Of a stretch of 64,000 nt of DNA, positions 43,875 through 54,965 are shown one piece after another. Under the pieces are notes generated by a model. The model was given only the letters and a program-made list of their open reading frames with translations, was not told the origin of the DNA and searched no databases. Each line of letters begins with the position of its first letter. The first letter of the stretch is position 1. Source of the DNA: Candidula unifasciata (Eukaryota; Mollusca; Gastropoda; Stylommatophora; Geomitridae). The DNA is taken from the NCBI GenBank assembly GCA_905116865.2, contig CAJHNH020002557.1, forward strand, positions 232,501-296,500, written 5' to 3'. The position numbers were made by a program, and so were the translations under genes.

Positions 43875-44690
43875 CTACAAAAGGGAGGTAATATACAGAT
43901 GCTAACATCTTTGGAATTAGGGATTGAATGCCACAAGAGGGAGGACATATACTGATTCTAACGTCATTGGGGATTAGGGAATGAATGCCACAAGTGGGAA
44001 GAATATACTGATTCTAACATCATTGGGGGTTACGAATGAATGCCACAAGAGGGAGGAAATATACTGATTCTAACATCATTGGGGGTTACGAATGAATGCC
44101 ACAAGGGGGAGGAAATATACTGATTCTAACATCATTCAGGATTAGGGATTGAATGCCACAAGACAGAGGAAATATACAGATGCTAACATCATTGGGGGTT
44201 AGGGAATGAATGCCACAAGACGGAGGAAATATACTGATGCTAACATCATTGGGGGTTAGGGAATGAATGCCACAAGTGGGAGGTAATATACAGATGCTAA
44301 CATCATTGGGGGTTAGGGAATGAATGCCACAAGACGGAGGAAATATACAGATGCTAACATCATTGGGGGTTAGGGAATGAATGCCACAAGACGGAGGAAA
44401 TATACTGATGCTAACGTCATTGGGGATTAGGGAATGAATGCCACAAGTGGGAGGTAATATACAGATGCTAACATCTTTGGGGATTAGGGATTGAATGCCA
44501 CAAGAGGGAGGAAATATACAGATGCTAACATCTTTGGAATTAGGGAATGAATGCCACAAGAGGGATGAAATATACTGATTCTAACATCATTGGGGGTTAG
44601 GGAATGAATGCCACAAGACGGAGGAAATATACTGATGCTAACATTTTTGGAATTAGGGATCGAATGCCACAAGAGGGAGGAAATTTAGCA
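43875..44690. repeat. 57-bp minisatellite, about 14 copies
   Basis: Unit GGGGGTTAGGGAATGAATGC plus CACAAGACGGAGGAAATATA plus CAGATGCTAACATCATT. Several 56- and 57-bp variants; some units end ATCTTTGGAATT. Open frames on the minus strand follow from the multiple-of-three length. Confidence 0.95.
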
Positions 44691-44930
44691 TTTGGCTTGA
44701 AAGTCGGTTTTTGGGGAGGGATTATCGAACTGAGGTAAACGTATATAATGGACAACAAGAAACAACGAAAATATCCATGGAAAAAATAGGTGGAGGGGGG
44801 ATGGGGTGGTGTTTTCCATTAGAATGGGAAAAATATATATGCCATCACCCAACCTGGGCAGGGAGGATTGTTTGATATGTCAACATCCTTCAGGAAGGAG
44901 GGATTGTAAGAAAACATCACCACATCAACA
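44691..44930. other. No gene; diverged relatives of the 37-bp array
   Basis: GGGCAGGGAGGATTGTTTGA and TGTCAACATCC look like decayed 37-bp units lying outside the regular array. Confidence 0.45.
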
Positions 44931-45180
44931 TTCAACATGGGGAATGGGGAAATGTTGAATCGACAATCGATATCATAGCACTCGGGACACTCCCATAAGC
45001 GCTCAAACCCTATCTTCAGCAGCAAGCGAAGAGTTCTAATTCCGATGGCACCAGTAACCGTCTCATCTTTCCCCTGAGTGTTGAGCGTCGGCCAGATCCC
45101 CTGGTAACTCCTCGCAGCTCCATTCTCCTCAGACCGTAACGAGCTATCTGCGCCTCCGCACTGTTCACTCGCTCCTTAAG
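44930..45180. repeat. Repeat G copy 1
   Basis: CACTCGGGACACTCCCATAA, ATCTTCAGCAGCAAGCGAAG, CCTGAGTGTTGAGCGTCGGC. Copies at 50870-51115 and 61745-61990. On the minus strand LRRMELRGVTRGSGRRSTLR suggests a LINE coding remnant, but no diagnostic motif is present. Confidence 0.7.
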
Positions 45181-45189
45181 GAATGGGGA

Positions 45190-45880
45190 GTGGGGGAATT
45201 GTAAAATATCAACTCCTGACACGGGGAGGGGGGGGGGAATTGTAAAATATCAACTCCTGACACGGGGAGGGGGGAATTGTAAAATATCCACTCCTGACAC
45301 GGGGAGGGGGGAATTGTAAAATATCAATTCCTGACACGGGGAGGGGGAATTGTAAAATATCCACTCCTGACACGGGGAGGGGGGAATTGTAAAATATCAA
45401 TTCCTGACACGGGGAGGGGGGGGGGGGTTGTAAAATATCAACTACTGACACGGGGAGGGGGGAATTGTAAAATATCAACTACTGACACGGGGAGGGGGGA
45501 ATTGTAAATTATCAACTCCTGACACGGGGAGGGGAAATTGTAAAATATCAACTCCTGACACGGGGAGGGGGGAATTGTAAAATATCAACTACTGACACGG
45601 GGAGGGGGGAATTGTAAAATATCAACTCCTGACACGGGGAGGGGGGAATTGTAAAATATCAACTACTGACACGGGGAGGGGGGAATTGTAAAATATCAAC
45701 TACTGACACGGGGAGGGGAAATTGTAAAATATCAACTGCTGACACGGGGAGGGGGGAAATTGTAAAATATCAACTACTGACACGGGGAGGGGAAATTGTA
45801 AAATATCAACTGCTGACACGGGGAGGGGGGAATTGTAAAATATCAACTACTGACACGGGGAGGAAAGAGTGTAAAATATA
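45190..45880. repeat. 37-bp minisatellite, about 18 copies
   Basis: Unit GACACGGGGAGGGGGGAATT plus GTAAAATATCAACTCCT; the G-run length and the CTCC/CTAC/TTCC end vary between copies. Confidence 0.96.
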
Positions 45881-45884
45881 TCAA

Positions 45885-46970
45885 CATCCGACCCAGAGAG
45901 GAGAGATTGTTTAAAAGAAAATTCAGTGGGTGTCATTGGTGATCTGTGAGGCTCTGTAAAATAAATGAGACATTAAGCTTCAAATAATGGATGTTTATTG
46001 AAATCCTTGCGGTTTCTTCAACTTCTTTGTTCTCCGCCTAGGGCAGTAGACGGACAGAAACACTCGGTAACGAGATGATAGAAAGGAACCAACGATTGTC
46101 TAAGCGCTGCGCCTACTCCAACCCTCATTTCCATAAAGATTCCATTTGATATCGGGGAAAGATTTTGAGTGTTCCTCAAAATGGCCGCTATGAAATGGCA
46201 GCAGACGAGGACAATACGGACACTCCAGACTTCGCTTCTTGTTTTTCTACCATCTGCCCGGACGCTGGAAGACTTTGGATGGCACGGGGGAAAGTAGATG
46301 ATTCGGAATACAATGCTCCTAGTCAGTTGTGGCTATAGGGCCGGGTTGAAATCGTTTGGTGGATTCATCTCGCCAGCTTTACTTCTTTTGGGGTCTGTTA
46401 TAAACAGCAGATCAATCCGGTTTTGTTGGTTTTAGGGGTCATCTTAAAATTTGACACTGCATTTGTTGTCGTTTAGCCCGAGTCGACCATTAATATTCTA
46501 CCTTCCTTGCATTTGACAATTCTTGCCGTAGCCATTTTGTTTGCCTGGCTTGTGTAGTCCGCATCAGCGGTGTTTGCTCAAATTCATAGCCCGGAAGAAA
46601 TGGACCGGAGCGAGTCAAAGGTTTCAGCGTTTATGTGAAGCCAATCTGTTTGCCTACATCTCTTGACAAACTTGTTGGGGCAATATCCTGCTGGAAGACA
46701 CACTCCCTCAAATATAAATATTACAGTAATTTACGAGTTTCTTCGCCGACACTACGTGATTAATCTCGTTTTTTGTTTGCATGTGATTTATTATTTTGAA
46801 ATTAGTGCATTTGAATTTGTATATCTACAGAATACCTTCGTATCATATACCTGATCACGCAAAGAGAATTTTAGCACAGTACATGCAATTATGTTTCTAC
46901 AAAAGTAAATGGAGATTTTTTGAAACGATTCTCATGGCACATAATAATGATGTTTTGTGGATTCTTCTTC
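45885..46970. other. No recognisable gene or repeat
   Basis: About 1 kb without a match to any family in the window. No splice-bounded exon could be supported. One of the longer apparently unique stretches here. Confidence 0.4.
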
Positions 46971-46971
46971 T

Positions 46972-47305
46972 TTGTGGATTCTCCTCCTCCTCCTCTTCCT
47001 CTTCTTCTTCTTCGTCGTCGTCTTCTTCTTCTTCTTCTTCTTCTTCTTCTTCTTCTTCTTCTTCTTCTTCTTCTTCTTCTTCTTCTTCTTCTTCTTCTTC
47101 TTCTTCTTCTTCTTCTTCTTCTTCTCTTCTTCTTCTTTTCTTCTTCTTCTTCTTCTTGTTCTTCTTCTTGTTCTTCTTCTTGTTCTTGTTCTTCTTCTTC
47201 TTGTTCTTCTCTTCTTCTTCTTCTTCTTCTTCTTCTTCTTCTTCTTCTTCTTCTTCTTCTTCTTCTTCTTCTTCTTCTTCTTCTTCTTCTTCTTCTTCTT
47301 CTTCT

Positions 47306-47355
<50 letters not shown>

Positions 47356-47440
47356 CTCTTCTTCTTCTTCTTCTTCTCCTTCTGCTTCTTCTTCTTCTTC
47401 TTTTTCTACTTCTTCTTCTTTTTTTTTTCTTTTTCTGAGT
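46972..47440. repeat. (TTC)n microsatellite
   Basis: (TTC)n with TTCTTG inserts near 47155-47205 and CTC variants near the right end. Confidence 0.97.
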
Positions 47441-47645
47441 GTTAGCCCTTGAAAGTGTGACTGGCACGCAGTAGTGTGGTAAAGAAATAGTCTACGATAT
47501 ATGCGCCTTTTAGCCCCACACATCTACAGTCGCCACAAACACAGTCAGTTACTTTACCCGGTAAGGATAACCTGCTCAAGAAATGCCCGCAAATATCGCA
47601 ACCTCGCTGTAAACGAGAACAACGCAAATACATCTTCCGATGAAG

Positions 47646-47647
47646 AA

Positions 47648-47678
<31 letters not shown>

Positions 47679-47795
47679 AAGAAGAAGAAGAAGAAGAAGA
47701 AGAAGAAGAAGAAGAAGAAGAAGAAGAAGAAGAAGAAGAAGAAGAAGAAGAAGAAGAAGAAGAAGAAGAAGAAGAAGAAGAAGAAGAAAAAAGAA
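47646..47795. repeat. (GAA)n microsatellite, inverse of the TTC tract
   Basis: About 47 GAA units. On the same strand as the TTC tract at 46972-47440, so the two are complementary, with about 205 bp between them. Confidence 0.97.
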
Positions 47796-48077
47796 TAAGA
47801 ACGATTTTTTTTCTCTTGATATAACTGAGACAAGAGCGCAGACCTGCTCTGAGATTCTGGTTATCGATCCAGAAAGCGGAGCATGATTTTGCTCCCAACC
47901 TACCCCAACCCTCAGGGCCTAATTTTCTCTATTTATTTGTCGCTTTTATAATCCTACCTTTTTCTTGTTGTTGTCGTGGCTCCCTCATCATCCCTTTCTC
48001 TATTTATTGTTTTTGTTGTTATTATTATTGTTATTACTATTATTATTATTAGATTTATCATCCAAATCCCCCTCTTC

Positions 48078-48080
<3 letters not shown>
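47796..48080. other. No recognisable gene
   Basis: T-rich with ATTATT and TTGTTG runs; no supported feature. Confidence 0.4.
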
Positions 48081-48174
<94 letters not shown>

Positions 48175-48354
48175 ACAAGATGGAAGTTTGGAAGGGCCGA
48201 ATGTAAGACAAGCCTGCGTGCCTAATTTGTAACCCTTTGAAAATAAAGTTCGTTTGTTCGTTCACTCTCTCTCTCCCTCTCTCTCTCCCTCCCTCTCTCT
48301 CTCCCTCCCTCTCTCTCCCCTCCCTCCCCCTCCCTCTCTCTCTCTCCCCTCCTT

Positions 48355-48423
<69 letters not shown>

Positions 48424-48425
48424 TT
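48081..48425. repeat. Two (CT)n tracts separated by 90 bp
   Basis: (CT)n at 48083-48170 and (CT)n/(CCCT)n at 48262-48425. The spacer AAAATAAAGTTCGTTTGTTC looks like a retroelement 3' end. Confidence 0.92.
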
Positions 48426-48592
48426 CCCTCTTTCTTCAAGATGACGTGAAGTTAAACTAAGATTGAACTTTTTCTGCGCACCTTTCGGGGGTTTCCCCAT
48501 GTAGATGCTGTTCACGACCGACTTAAGCTATTTATTCGCTCGAGTCGGACGTGATGCTGTTGTACTGAACGGATATTCCCGCCTCAGCAGAC

Positions 48593-48676
48593 ATGGCAGA
48601 TCACAGACAGATGACGTTTTCTAAAGGCCCGGTACATTCTCAGGCCACTATTTCAGATGAGAGCGATCTTGAAAAG
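48593..48676 (+). CDS. Candidate exon 1 of an unidentified membrane-protein gene
   Basis: An ATG at 48593 starts 28 codons (MADHRQMTFSKGPVHSQATI then SDESDLEK) that end at a possible donor GAAAAG|GTTCAC. A CCTCAGCAG acceptor-like sequence lies just upstream at 48582-48590, so this may instead be an internal or 5' UTR-containing exon. It leaves phase 0, as do the candidate exons at 49037, 49795 and 52199. The intron begins with the GTCT microsatellite. No family is recognised; support is from coding-like composition and phase agreement only. Confidence 0.35.
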
Positions 48677-48681
48677 GTTCA

Positions 48682-48950
<269 letters not shown>

Positions 48951-49036
48951 CTCTGTCTTTTACTTACCCCCCCCCCCTTCTCCCCATAGCCCCGCTACTC
49001 GGCTCTCCCCCCCCCCTCCCCGCCCCCACCCCCAAG

Positions 49037-49132
49037 CTCTTCTCAAGCAACCCCGACCATGTCGTCCTGTCCTTCGCTATTGCTGGTTTTGTTGTCTGCC
49101 ATTATTTCGATGACGGCTTGGATTCAAGTCAG
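49037..49132 (+). CDS. Candidate exon 2 (32 codons, phase 0-0)
   Basis: A long pyrimidine tract and CCCAAG precede a 96-base open segment ending AGTCAG|GTGTGC. In phase 0 it reads VVLSFAIAGFVVCHYFDDGL at its centre, moderately hydrophobic. The alternative frame MSSCPSLLLVLLSAIISMTA looks like a signal peptide but would run into a stop when spliced to the next exon. The phase 0 reading joins cleanly to the 49795 exon. The upstream tract is also low-complexity DNA, which weakens the acceptor evidence. Confidence 0.35.
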
Positions 49133-49239
49133 GTGTGCTCCCCACTTCCCTCCCCCACCCCCCCCCTACCCCACCCCTACTAAGAAAACACTGGGAAGGG
49201 AGGAGGAGAAGGAGAAACAAAGAAGGAGAAGAAGAAGAA

Positions 49240-49440
49240 CAACAACAACAACAAAAACAACGACCAAAACAATAACACAACTACAACTACTACTACTATT
49301 ACAAATACTACTGCAAGAACAAAAACTGTTACTATAAATACTAACACAAACAACAGAGCTACTATTACAACAACTACTACCATTACTACTACCACCACCA
49401 CCACCACCACCACCACCACTACTACTACTACTACTGCATC

Positions 49441-49472
<32 letters not shown>

Positions 49473-49695
49473 CTACAGCACCTACTACTATAACTACAAC
49501 TGCTACAACAATTAAAACGATAACTGCTTCAACAACTTCTGCCACAACTTTTACAACAACTACTACAACAACAACTGCTAAAACAACAACAACAACTGCT
49601 AAAACAACAACAACTACTACTGCTATAACAACTACTACTGCTATAACAACTACTACTGCTATAACAACTACTACTGCTACAAACACCTACCATCA
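49240..49695. repeat. (ACA/ACT/ATA)n trinucleotide tract
   Basis: About 450 bp of ACA, ACT, ACC and AAT triplets, including (CCA)n at 49390-49418 and (AAT)n at 49441-49470. Intronic if the gene model holds. Confidence 0.93.
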
Positions 49696-49794
49696 ATAAA
49701 AAGGCGAGGGGTGGTGGGGATATGGAGACGGCTGTGAGATTTGAACCAGTGCATAATCTGACTCAGTGACTGGCAGCGACTGCTCTACTTACAG

Positions 49795-49914
49795 ATTTCC
49801 GAGAACTTGACCAACACCTTCCACAACCAGATGGTGAATGTGGATGCGCTCTCATCCAAGACAGTGGAGGGTCTGGGGGTGCTGTCATACAACAACCACA
49901 TCCAGAGTACTTTG
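49795..49914 (+). CDS. Candidate exon 3 of the membrane-protein gene
   Basis: 120 bases, phase 0 at both ends: acceptor CTCTACTTACAG at 49783-49794, donor ACTTTG|GTATGC. It reads ISENLTNTFHNQMVNVDALS then SKTVEGLGVL and SYNNHIQSTL. NLT is an N-glycosylation sequon, which fits an extracellular segment before the membrane helix of the next exon. Codon usage is coding-like (GTG, CTG, AAC), unlike the repeats around it. No homologue is recognised. Confidence 0.62.
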
Positions 49915-49919
49915 GTATG

Positions 49920-50440
49920 CTGTTTCAGCCTTGTTTGTTAGCTAGCACCATCCTTATCTTCTTCATCTGCAAACAACTTCCTCATATTCATTGTTTTCAT
50001 CGGCTTCCTCATTTACCTCATTAGTCGTCGTCTTTATTGTCTGCATCATCGCCATCATCTTCTCCAACCTCATTAACTTCGTTATCTTCATCGTCTTCCC
50101 AAACTTCTTCGCCTTCATCAACTTTATCCGTCATCTTCTTCATTTTTATCGTCTTCATCACCGCTATCATTCTCGTCATCTTCACCATCACCGCAATCTT
50201 CTTTATCTTCATAACATCGTCAGCATATAGGTCGTTTTAGTCATCTTCTTTGCTGTCAGTTCCCACCTTACATCGTAATCCGTGGACCTGGCACTACAGT
50301 AGTTTGATCATCAACAGGCCCCATGCCGATAAGTACTACACACAACAAAGTTGACTAGAAAGCTCAATGCAAGGGACAGAAGCGACGAGCATAAATACAA
50401 CCGAACGTTTCGACCTGTTTTTGTCAATGGAAAACACAAA
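49920..50440. other. Intron; TTC/ATC-rich DNA and Penelope-like relic
   Basis: 49960-50230 is TCTTC/CATC-rich. 50340-50430 contains CCGAACGTTTCGACC, shared with the relic at 35.8 kb. Confidence 0.45.
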
Positions 50441-50865
50441 CTTATGTTAGATGTTTGCACAAATTGATGCTGGGTGTTGCACAAACTAGGGTGTTCCGCA
50501 AACTAAAATGGGTATTGCACAAACTAATGTTGGATGTTGCACAAACTAATATTGGATGTTGCACACACCAATATTAGTTGTTGCACAAACCAATGTTGGG
50601 TGTTGCACAAACCAATATTAGTTGTTGCACAAACTAATGTTGGGTGTTGCGCAAACTAATGTTGGGTGTTGCGCAAACTAATGTTGGGTGTTGTACAAAC
50701 TAATGGTGGGTATTGCACAAACAAGTGTGGGGTGTTGCACAAACTAATTTTTGATGTTATGCAAACAAGTGTTGGGTGTTGCACAAACTAATGTTGGGTG
50801 TTTCACAAACTAATGTTGGGTGCTGCGCACACTAGTGTTGGGTGTTTCACAAACTAATGTTGGGT
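50440..50865. repeat. 22-bp minisatellite, imperfect, about 18 copies
   Basis: TGTTGCACAAACTAATGTTGGG units with substitutions; near-perfect from about 50635 to 50690. Confidence 0.92.
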
Positions 50866-50869
50866 AGTT

Positions 50870-51115
50870 TTGAGCGCTGAGCTATGAACAGACATCGGAG
50901 CACTCTGGACATTCCCATAAAAGGTCTGTCCTAATCTTCAGCAACCAACAAAAAGTTCTAGTTACGAAAGTGGCAGTAACAGTTTGATGTTATGTCCATC
51001 TTGCCTGTCCTCTGAGTGCAGAGGGTCAACCGGATCCACTGGTCACTCCCCGCTGTACCAATCTCTGTAGACCAAAGTGACCGAGTCATTTCCCCGCATT
51101 GTTCACTAGTTACTA
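50870..51115. repeat. Repeat G copy 2
   Basis: GAGCACTCTGGACATTCCCA, AATCTTCAGCAACCAAC, CCTGTCCTCTGAGTGCAGAG match copies 1 and 3. Confidence 0.7.
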
Positions 51116-51660
51116 AACTCGTCACCAAATCTAGGTTGTCCAGTATAAATTCCCCATCCCTTAACAGAACCTAACTAAATTACTGTATTGCCTGATTGAT
51201 TCTCATTATCGGTGTCTTTTGCTAATGGATTTTAAACTTAATTGTTATGATCTTGCATCAGATAGGTTTAAATTATTTTGCATCTGATTGCCTGAGTGAA
51301 ATATAAGAGAAATATGACCTGCGGAAGTGCAGGTCAACAAGCGGTGTCTAGATGTCCACGGAATTCCATATCTGGCCGATAGCAAAAAAAAAATTTTTGC
51401 CTAAAAATGTTACCACTACATAATTCCGGTATTAAACTGCTGCAGACATTGTCTAACATCAAAGCAGCAACAGATTTTTCATTAGCTGACAACCACAATT
51501 TTATGATTTCCCAAAAAAAAACTGCTATCCACATATATTTATTTATTGGGGAAGGGGAAGAGGGGATGGTGTTGTTCTTTGTCAGGTCTCAAGTGGGCGG
51601 CGGATTAATTTCCCTTATTTTGTTGGTGTTTGACAGTAAGCAGATGGCTCTAGATTGATG
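51116..51660. other. Intron; no recognisable feature
   Basis: AT-rich unique-looking DNA; no supported exon. Confidence 0.35.
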
Positions 51661-51663
51661 ACG

Positions 51664-51850
51664 ATGTGGTGTATCATGGAGGCGCGGCAGGCCAGAACTC
51701 CGGTCTCTCATCCCCGAGACCCAGGTTCTAATCCTCTGAAAAGTTGTAGAATGGGTCGGGGCAACAATTTAATTGTACCCTGTGCTAGCCAGCAGCCCTA
51801 ATTCCTTTAGCTCAAAGACCCCAGGCCCCACCCTCGCCTACACCGCAGCA
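51664..51850 (+). repeat. tRNA-like SINE head
   Basis: GAGACCCAGGTTCTAATCCT has a B box-like GGTTCTAATCC about 60 bp into the element; the body ATTGTACCCTGTGCTAGCC is not seen elsewhere. It abuts repeat F copy 3. Confidence 0.45.
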
Positions 51851-51863
51851 GTCTGACTGACTG

Positions 51864-52070
51864 ACTTTCTACCCCTCTAGGACATCACACAAGCGATAAA
51901 CACCCGATGACACAAAGTGCCACCATGTGGATGAGGATCACCGTGGAGAGGTCCAAGAAACCGCGTTCAGACAATTGGCCATAGTGATGGCCTGCCTATA
52001 TTGTGGCCCCTAGCAAAAGCCAGAGTGGGGCTTCAAATAACAAAAAATTACGTCCTAAGAAGGACGTAAG
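51864..52070 (+). repeat. Repeat F copy 3
   Basis: Full-length match to copies 1 and 2, ending ACGTCCTAAGAAGGACGT. Confidence 0.88.
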
Positions 52071-52198
52071 GAATAAAACAGACACATATAAGCATTGTTA
52101 ACCGCAGCAGTTGTAAATCCAGGCAGTTATAACAGTTATTGCTGGATGTGCCAGGCATGGACTGTGTAATCCCCTGAACCTACGGTCTTACCTGACAG

Positions 52199-52393
52199 GT
52201 GCTGCTGTTCTACCTGTTCGCCTTACCTGTGATTGTGGTCATCCTGGTGGTGGTGTGGCGCGCCTACCTCAACACCTGCGAGAACTGCGAGAGGTCGCTG
52301 TCTCGCCGGCACTCGGTCAACTACTCGGTCGTCGACATGCAGGACTTCCGGCTCAGACATGAGTGCTGCAAGAAGAACGTCGCGCCCATTCTG
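52199..52393 (+). CDS. Transmembrane exon of the unidentified membrane-protein gene
   Basis: 195 bases, phase 0 at both ends: acceptor TCTTACCTGACAG (52186-52198), donor ATTCTG|GTAATG. It encodes 65 residues: a strong membrane helix (VLLFYLFALPVIVVILVVVW) followed by a cytosolic-looking tail with paired cysteines (NTCENC, HECCKK) and a basic stretch RSLSRRHSV that resembles a kinase site. GC-rich third positions stand out against the AT-rich surroundings. If splicing did not occur, translation would stop four codons later (VMFT), so it could also be a last exon. The family is not recognised. Best-supported exon after NK2.2. Confidence 0.72.
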
Positions 52394-52715
52394 GTAATGT
52401 TTACCTAGTTATCGTGCACTGGTGTCAGTTCTGGTAATGTTTACCTAATTATCATGCACTGGTGTCAGTTCTGGTAATGTTTACCTAGTTATCACACTGT
52501 GGTGTCAGTTCTGGTAATGTTTACCTAGTTATCACACTGTGGTGTCAGTTCTGGTAGTTTTTACCTTGTTATCATGTACTGGTGTCAGTTCTGGTAGTTT
52601 TTACCTAGTTATCATGTACTGGTGTCAGTTCTGGTAGTTTTTACCTAGTTATCACATACTGGTGTCAGTTCTGGTAATGTTTACCTAGTTATCACACACT
52701 GGTGTCAGTTCTGGT
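52391..52715. repeat. 40-bp array starting on the exon's splice donor
   Basis: Nine units of exactly 40 bp: CTGGTAATGTTTACCTAGTT plus ATCACACTGTGGTGTCAGTT. The first unit begins with the last three bases of the exon and its GT donor. CTGGTAATG occurs at 52391, 52431, 52471, 52511 and 52671; the other units have CTGGTAGTT or CTGGTGGTT. Confidence 0.95.
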
Positions 52716-53344
52716 GGTTTTAACCTTTTTTTGTGTGTGTGTGGGGTTGGGGGTGTGGATGGAGGGGTATGTAGGCTAAAGGATGTCTGAGGGGCCACAC
52801 ATCACATTTTTGACCATATTTTTGTCGAGGCTGTCCCTCTTTTCTCAGTGTAATGTTAAGGAGCACGGCTGAGGTCGCCCACCCCATGTTTTCTTCGTGG
52901 CGGCGCCCTTGGCGGTGGCTAAAGTGATGTTGTCTGTGGTGACGATGGCGGGGGAGATGAAGATCCGCATCGGTAGCACCTTCGGTCTTGATCACAGAAT
53001 CCTCCACGTCTGTGTTCGAGGGCCCTATTTCATAGGAAACGAGAAAAGACTCCCTTACATGCATGTCGCAAAAGGCTACTAATTATTGCTGAGATCGGGT
53101 GCTGGGCCCCAAGCGGCAGATACCATAGCCTAGCTATAAACCACAACACAACGTATTAACCGCTCTTTGAGGAGCCAGTGAAGAAATGTGCCGAAAGTTT
53201 CGTTGGTACCACACGCTGACCTTGAGTTTTCATTCATTCAGTTCACGTTATCAACCGACTTCAACTTCAAGCACAACTGTGGGGCAAAGTGCAAGGGTCC
53301 TAAAGTTTGGCAACCAGAGATGTTTGCTTGATACCTTCCGTGTC
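52716..53344. other. GC-rich block, unassigned, then unique DNA
   Basis: 52870-53000 is GC-rich and open in one frame on each strand (minus: RIFISPAIVTTDNITLATAK; plus: VAAPLAVAKVMLSVVTMAGE). Splice signals do not decide which, if either, is coding. 53050-53090 resembles a SINE-E head (CATGTCGCAAAAGGCTACTA). Confidence 0.35.
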
Positions 53345-54575
53345 ATTACAGGTAAGAGTGCCATCACAGATAAGTTGATGCCATGAAAGGTAAGTTAGTG
53401 CCATCACATGTAAGCTGGTGCCATGACAGCTAAGTTGGTGCCATCACAGGTAAGTTAGTGCCATCACAGGTAAGCTGTGCCATAACAGGTAAGTTAGTGC
53501 CATCACAGGTAAGTTAGTGCCATCACAGGTAAGTTAGTGCCATCACAGGTAAGTTGTTGCCATCACAGGTAAGTTGTTGTCATCACAGGTAAGTTAGTGC
53601 CATCACAGGTAAGTTAGTGCCATCACAGGTAAGTTAGTGTCATCACAGATAAGCTGATGCCATGACAGGTAAGTTAGTGCCATGACAAGTAAGTTAGTGC
53701 CATCACAGGTAAGTTAGTGCCATCACAGGTAAGTTAGTGCCATCACAGGTAAGTTAGTACCATTACAGAGAAGTTAGTGCCATCACAGAGAAGTTAGTGC
53801 CATCACAGGTAAGTTAGTGCCATCACAGAGAAGTTAGTGCCATCACAGAGAAGTTAGTGCCATCACAGAGAGGTTAGTGCCATCACAGGTAAGTTAGTAC
53901 CATTACAGAGAAGTTAGTGCCATCACAGAGAAGCTAGTGCCATCACAGGTAAGTTAGTACCATCACAGAGAAGTTAGTGCCATCACAGGTAAGTTAGTAC
54001 CATCACAGAGAAGTTAGTGCCATCACAGAGAAGTTAGTGCCATTACAGGTAAGTTAGTGCCATCACAGGTAAGTTAGTGCCATCACAGAGAAGTTAGTGC
54101 CATCACAGGTAAGTTAGTGCCATCACAGGTACGTTAGTGCCATCATAGGTAAGTTAGTGCCATGACAGGTAAGTTTGTGCCATCACAGAGAAGTTAGTAC
54201 CATCACAGAGAAGTTAGTGCCATCACAGGTAAGTTAGTGCCATCATAGGTAGGTTAGTGCCATCACAGAGAAGTTAGTGCCATCACAGGTAAGTTAGTGC
54301 CATCATAGATAAGTTAGTGCCATGACAGGTAAGTTAGTGCCATCACAGAGAAGTTAGTGCCATCACAGGTAAGTTAGTGCCATCACAGGTAAGTTAGTAC
54401 CATTACAGAGAAGTTAGTGCCATCACAGAGAAATTAGTGCCATCACAGGTAAGTTAGTGCCATCATAGGTAAGTTAGTGCCATCACAGGTAAGTTAGTAC
54501 CATTACAGAGAAGTTAGTGCCATCACAGGTAAGTTCGCGTCATTACAGAGAAGTTAGTGCCATTACAGGTGCATT
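53345..54575. repeat. 20-bp array of consensus 5' splice sites
   Basis: About 61 units of 20 bp: CATCACAGGTAAGTTAGTGC. By eye 32 units contain exact AGGTAAGT, the perfect match to U1 snRNA; others carry CAGAGAAGT. Each unit also has a CACAG or TACAG acceptor-like end directly before the GT. Same strand as the neighbouring exons. Confidence 0.96.
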
Positions 54576-54667
54576 AACGGTTGCCAGCTAGGTGACCGAC
54601 GGAGGACAGATTAATTGATGGAATGACGGACTGACTAAGTGACCAACAGGACGGACGGAAGGACTTC

Positions 54668-54742
54668 CTTTCTTCTTCTTCTTCTTCTTCTTCTTCTTCT
54701 TCTTCTTCTTCTTCTTCTTCTTCTTCTTCTTCTTCTTCTTTG
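54668..54742. repeat. (TTC)n, tail of a SINE-E copy
   Basis: About 24 TTC units followed by TTTGTCATCTTCTGCC and then the SINE-E 3' end in minus orientation. Confidence 0.93.
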
Positions 54743-54774
54743 TCATCTTCTGCCCCTCCACCTCCTCCTTCTTC

Positions 54775-54965
54775 TTTCGTCTACTGTGAACTCCAAAACA
54801 AAGGTGTGGTTTATGGCTCTTCATCCTTGACTAGACTTTAGTCTTGTTGCATGACTTTGTTGCGTGGACTTCTGTCTTACAGATCAAGCTTGTCTTGTGC
54901 GGACTGCTGGTTCCTTCTGTCGACACTGGCCAGGTTCCAGTCGGGAACACATTTCTAAGACGACC
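54775..54965 (-). mobile_element. SINE-E copy (minus), diverged
   Basis: CTACTGTGAACTCC, GGTTTATGGCTCTTCATCC, CTTACAGATCAAGCTTGTCT, GACTGCTGGTTCCTTC follow the complement order of the family. Confidence 0.72.

Noticed and set aside
44086..44672. 157-codon repeated frame (CGIHSLTPNDVSI)
   Set aside because: Product of the 57-bp satellite; no other coding evidence.
49059..49132. Signal peptide reading MSSCPSLLLVLLSAIISMTA
   Set aside because: Spliced to the next exon in this phase it meets a stop at once; the phase 0 reading is consistent with the neighbouring exons.
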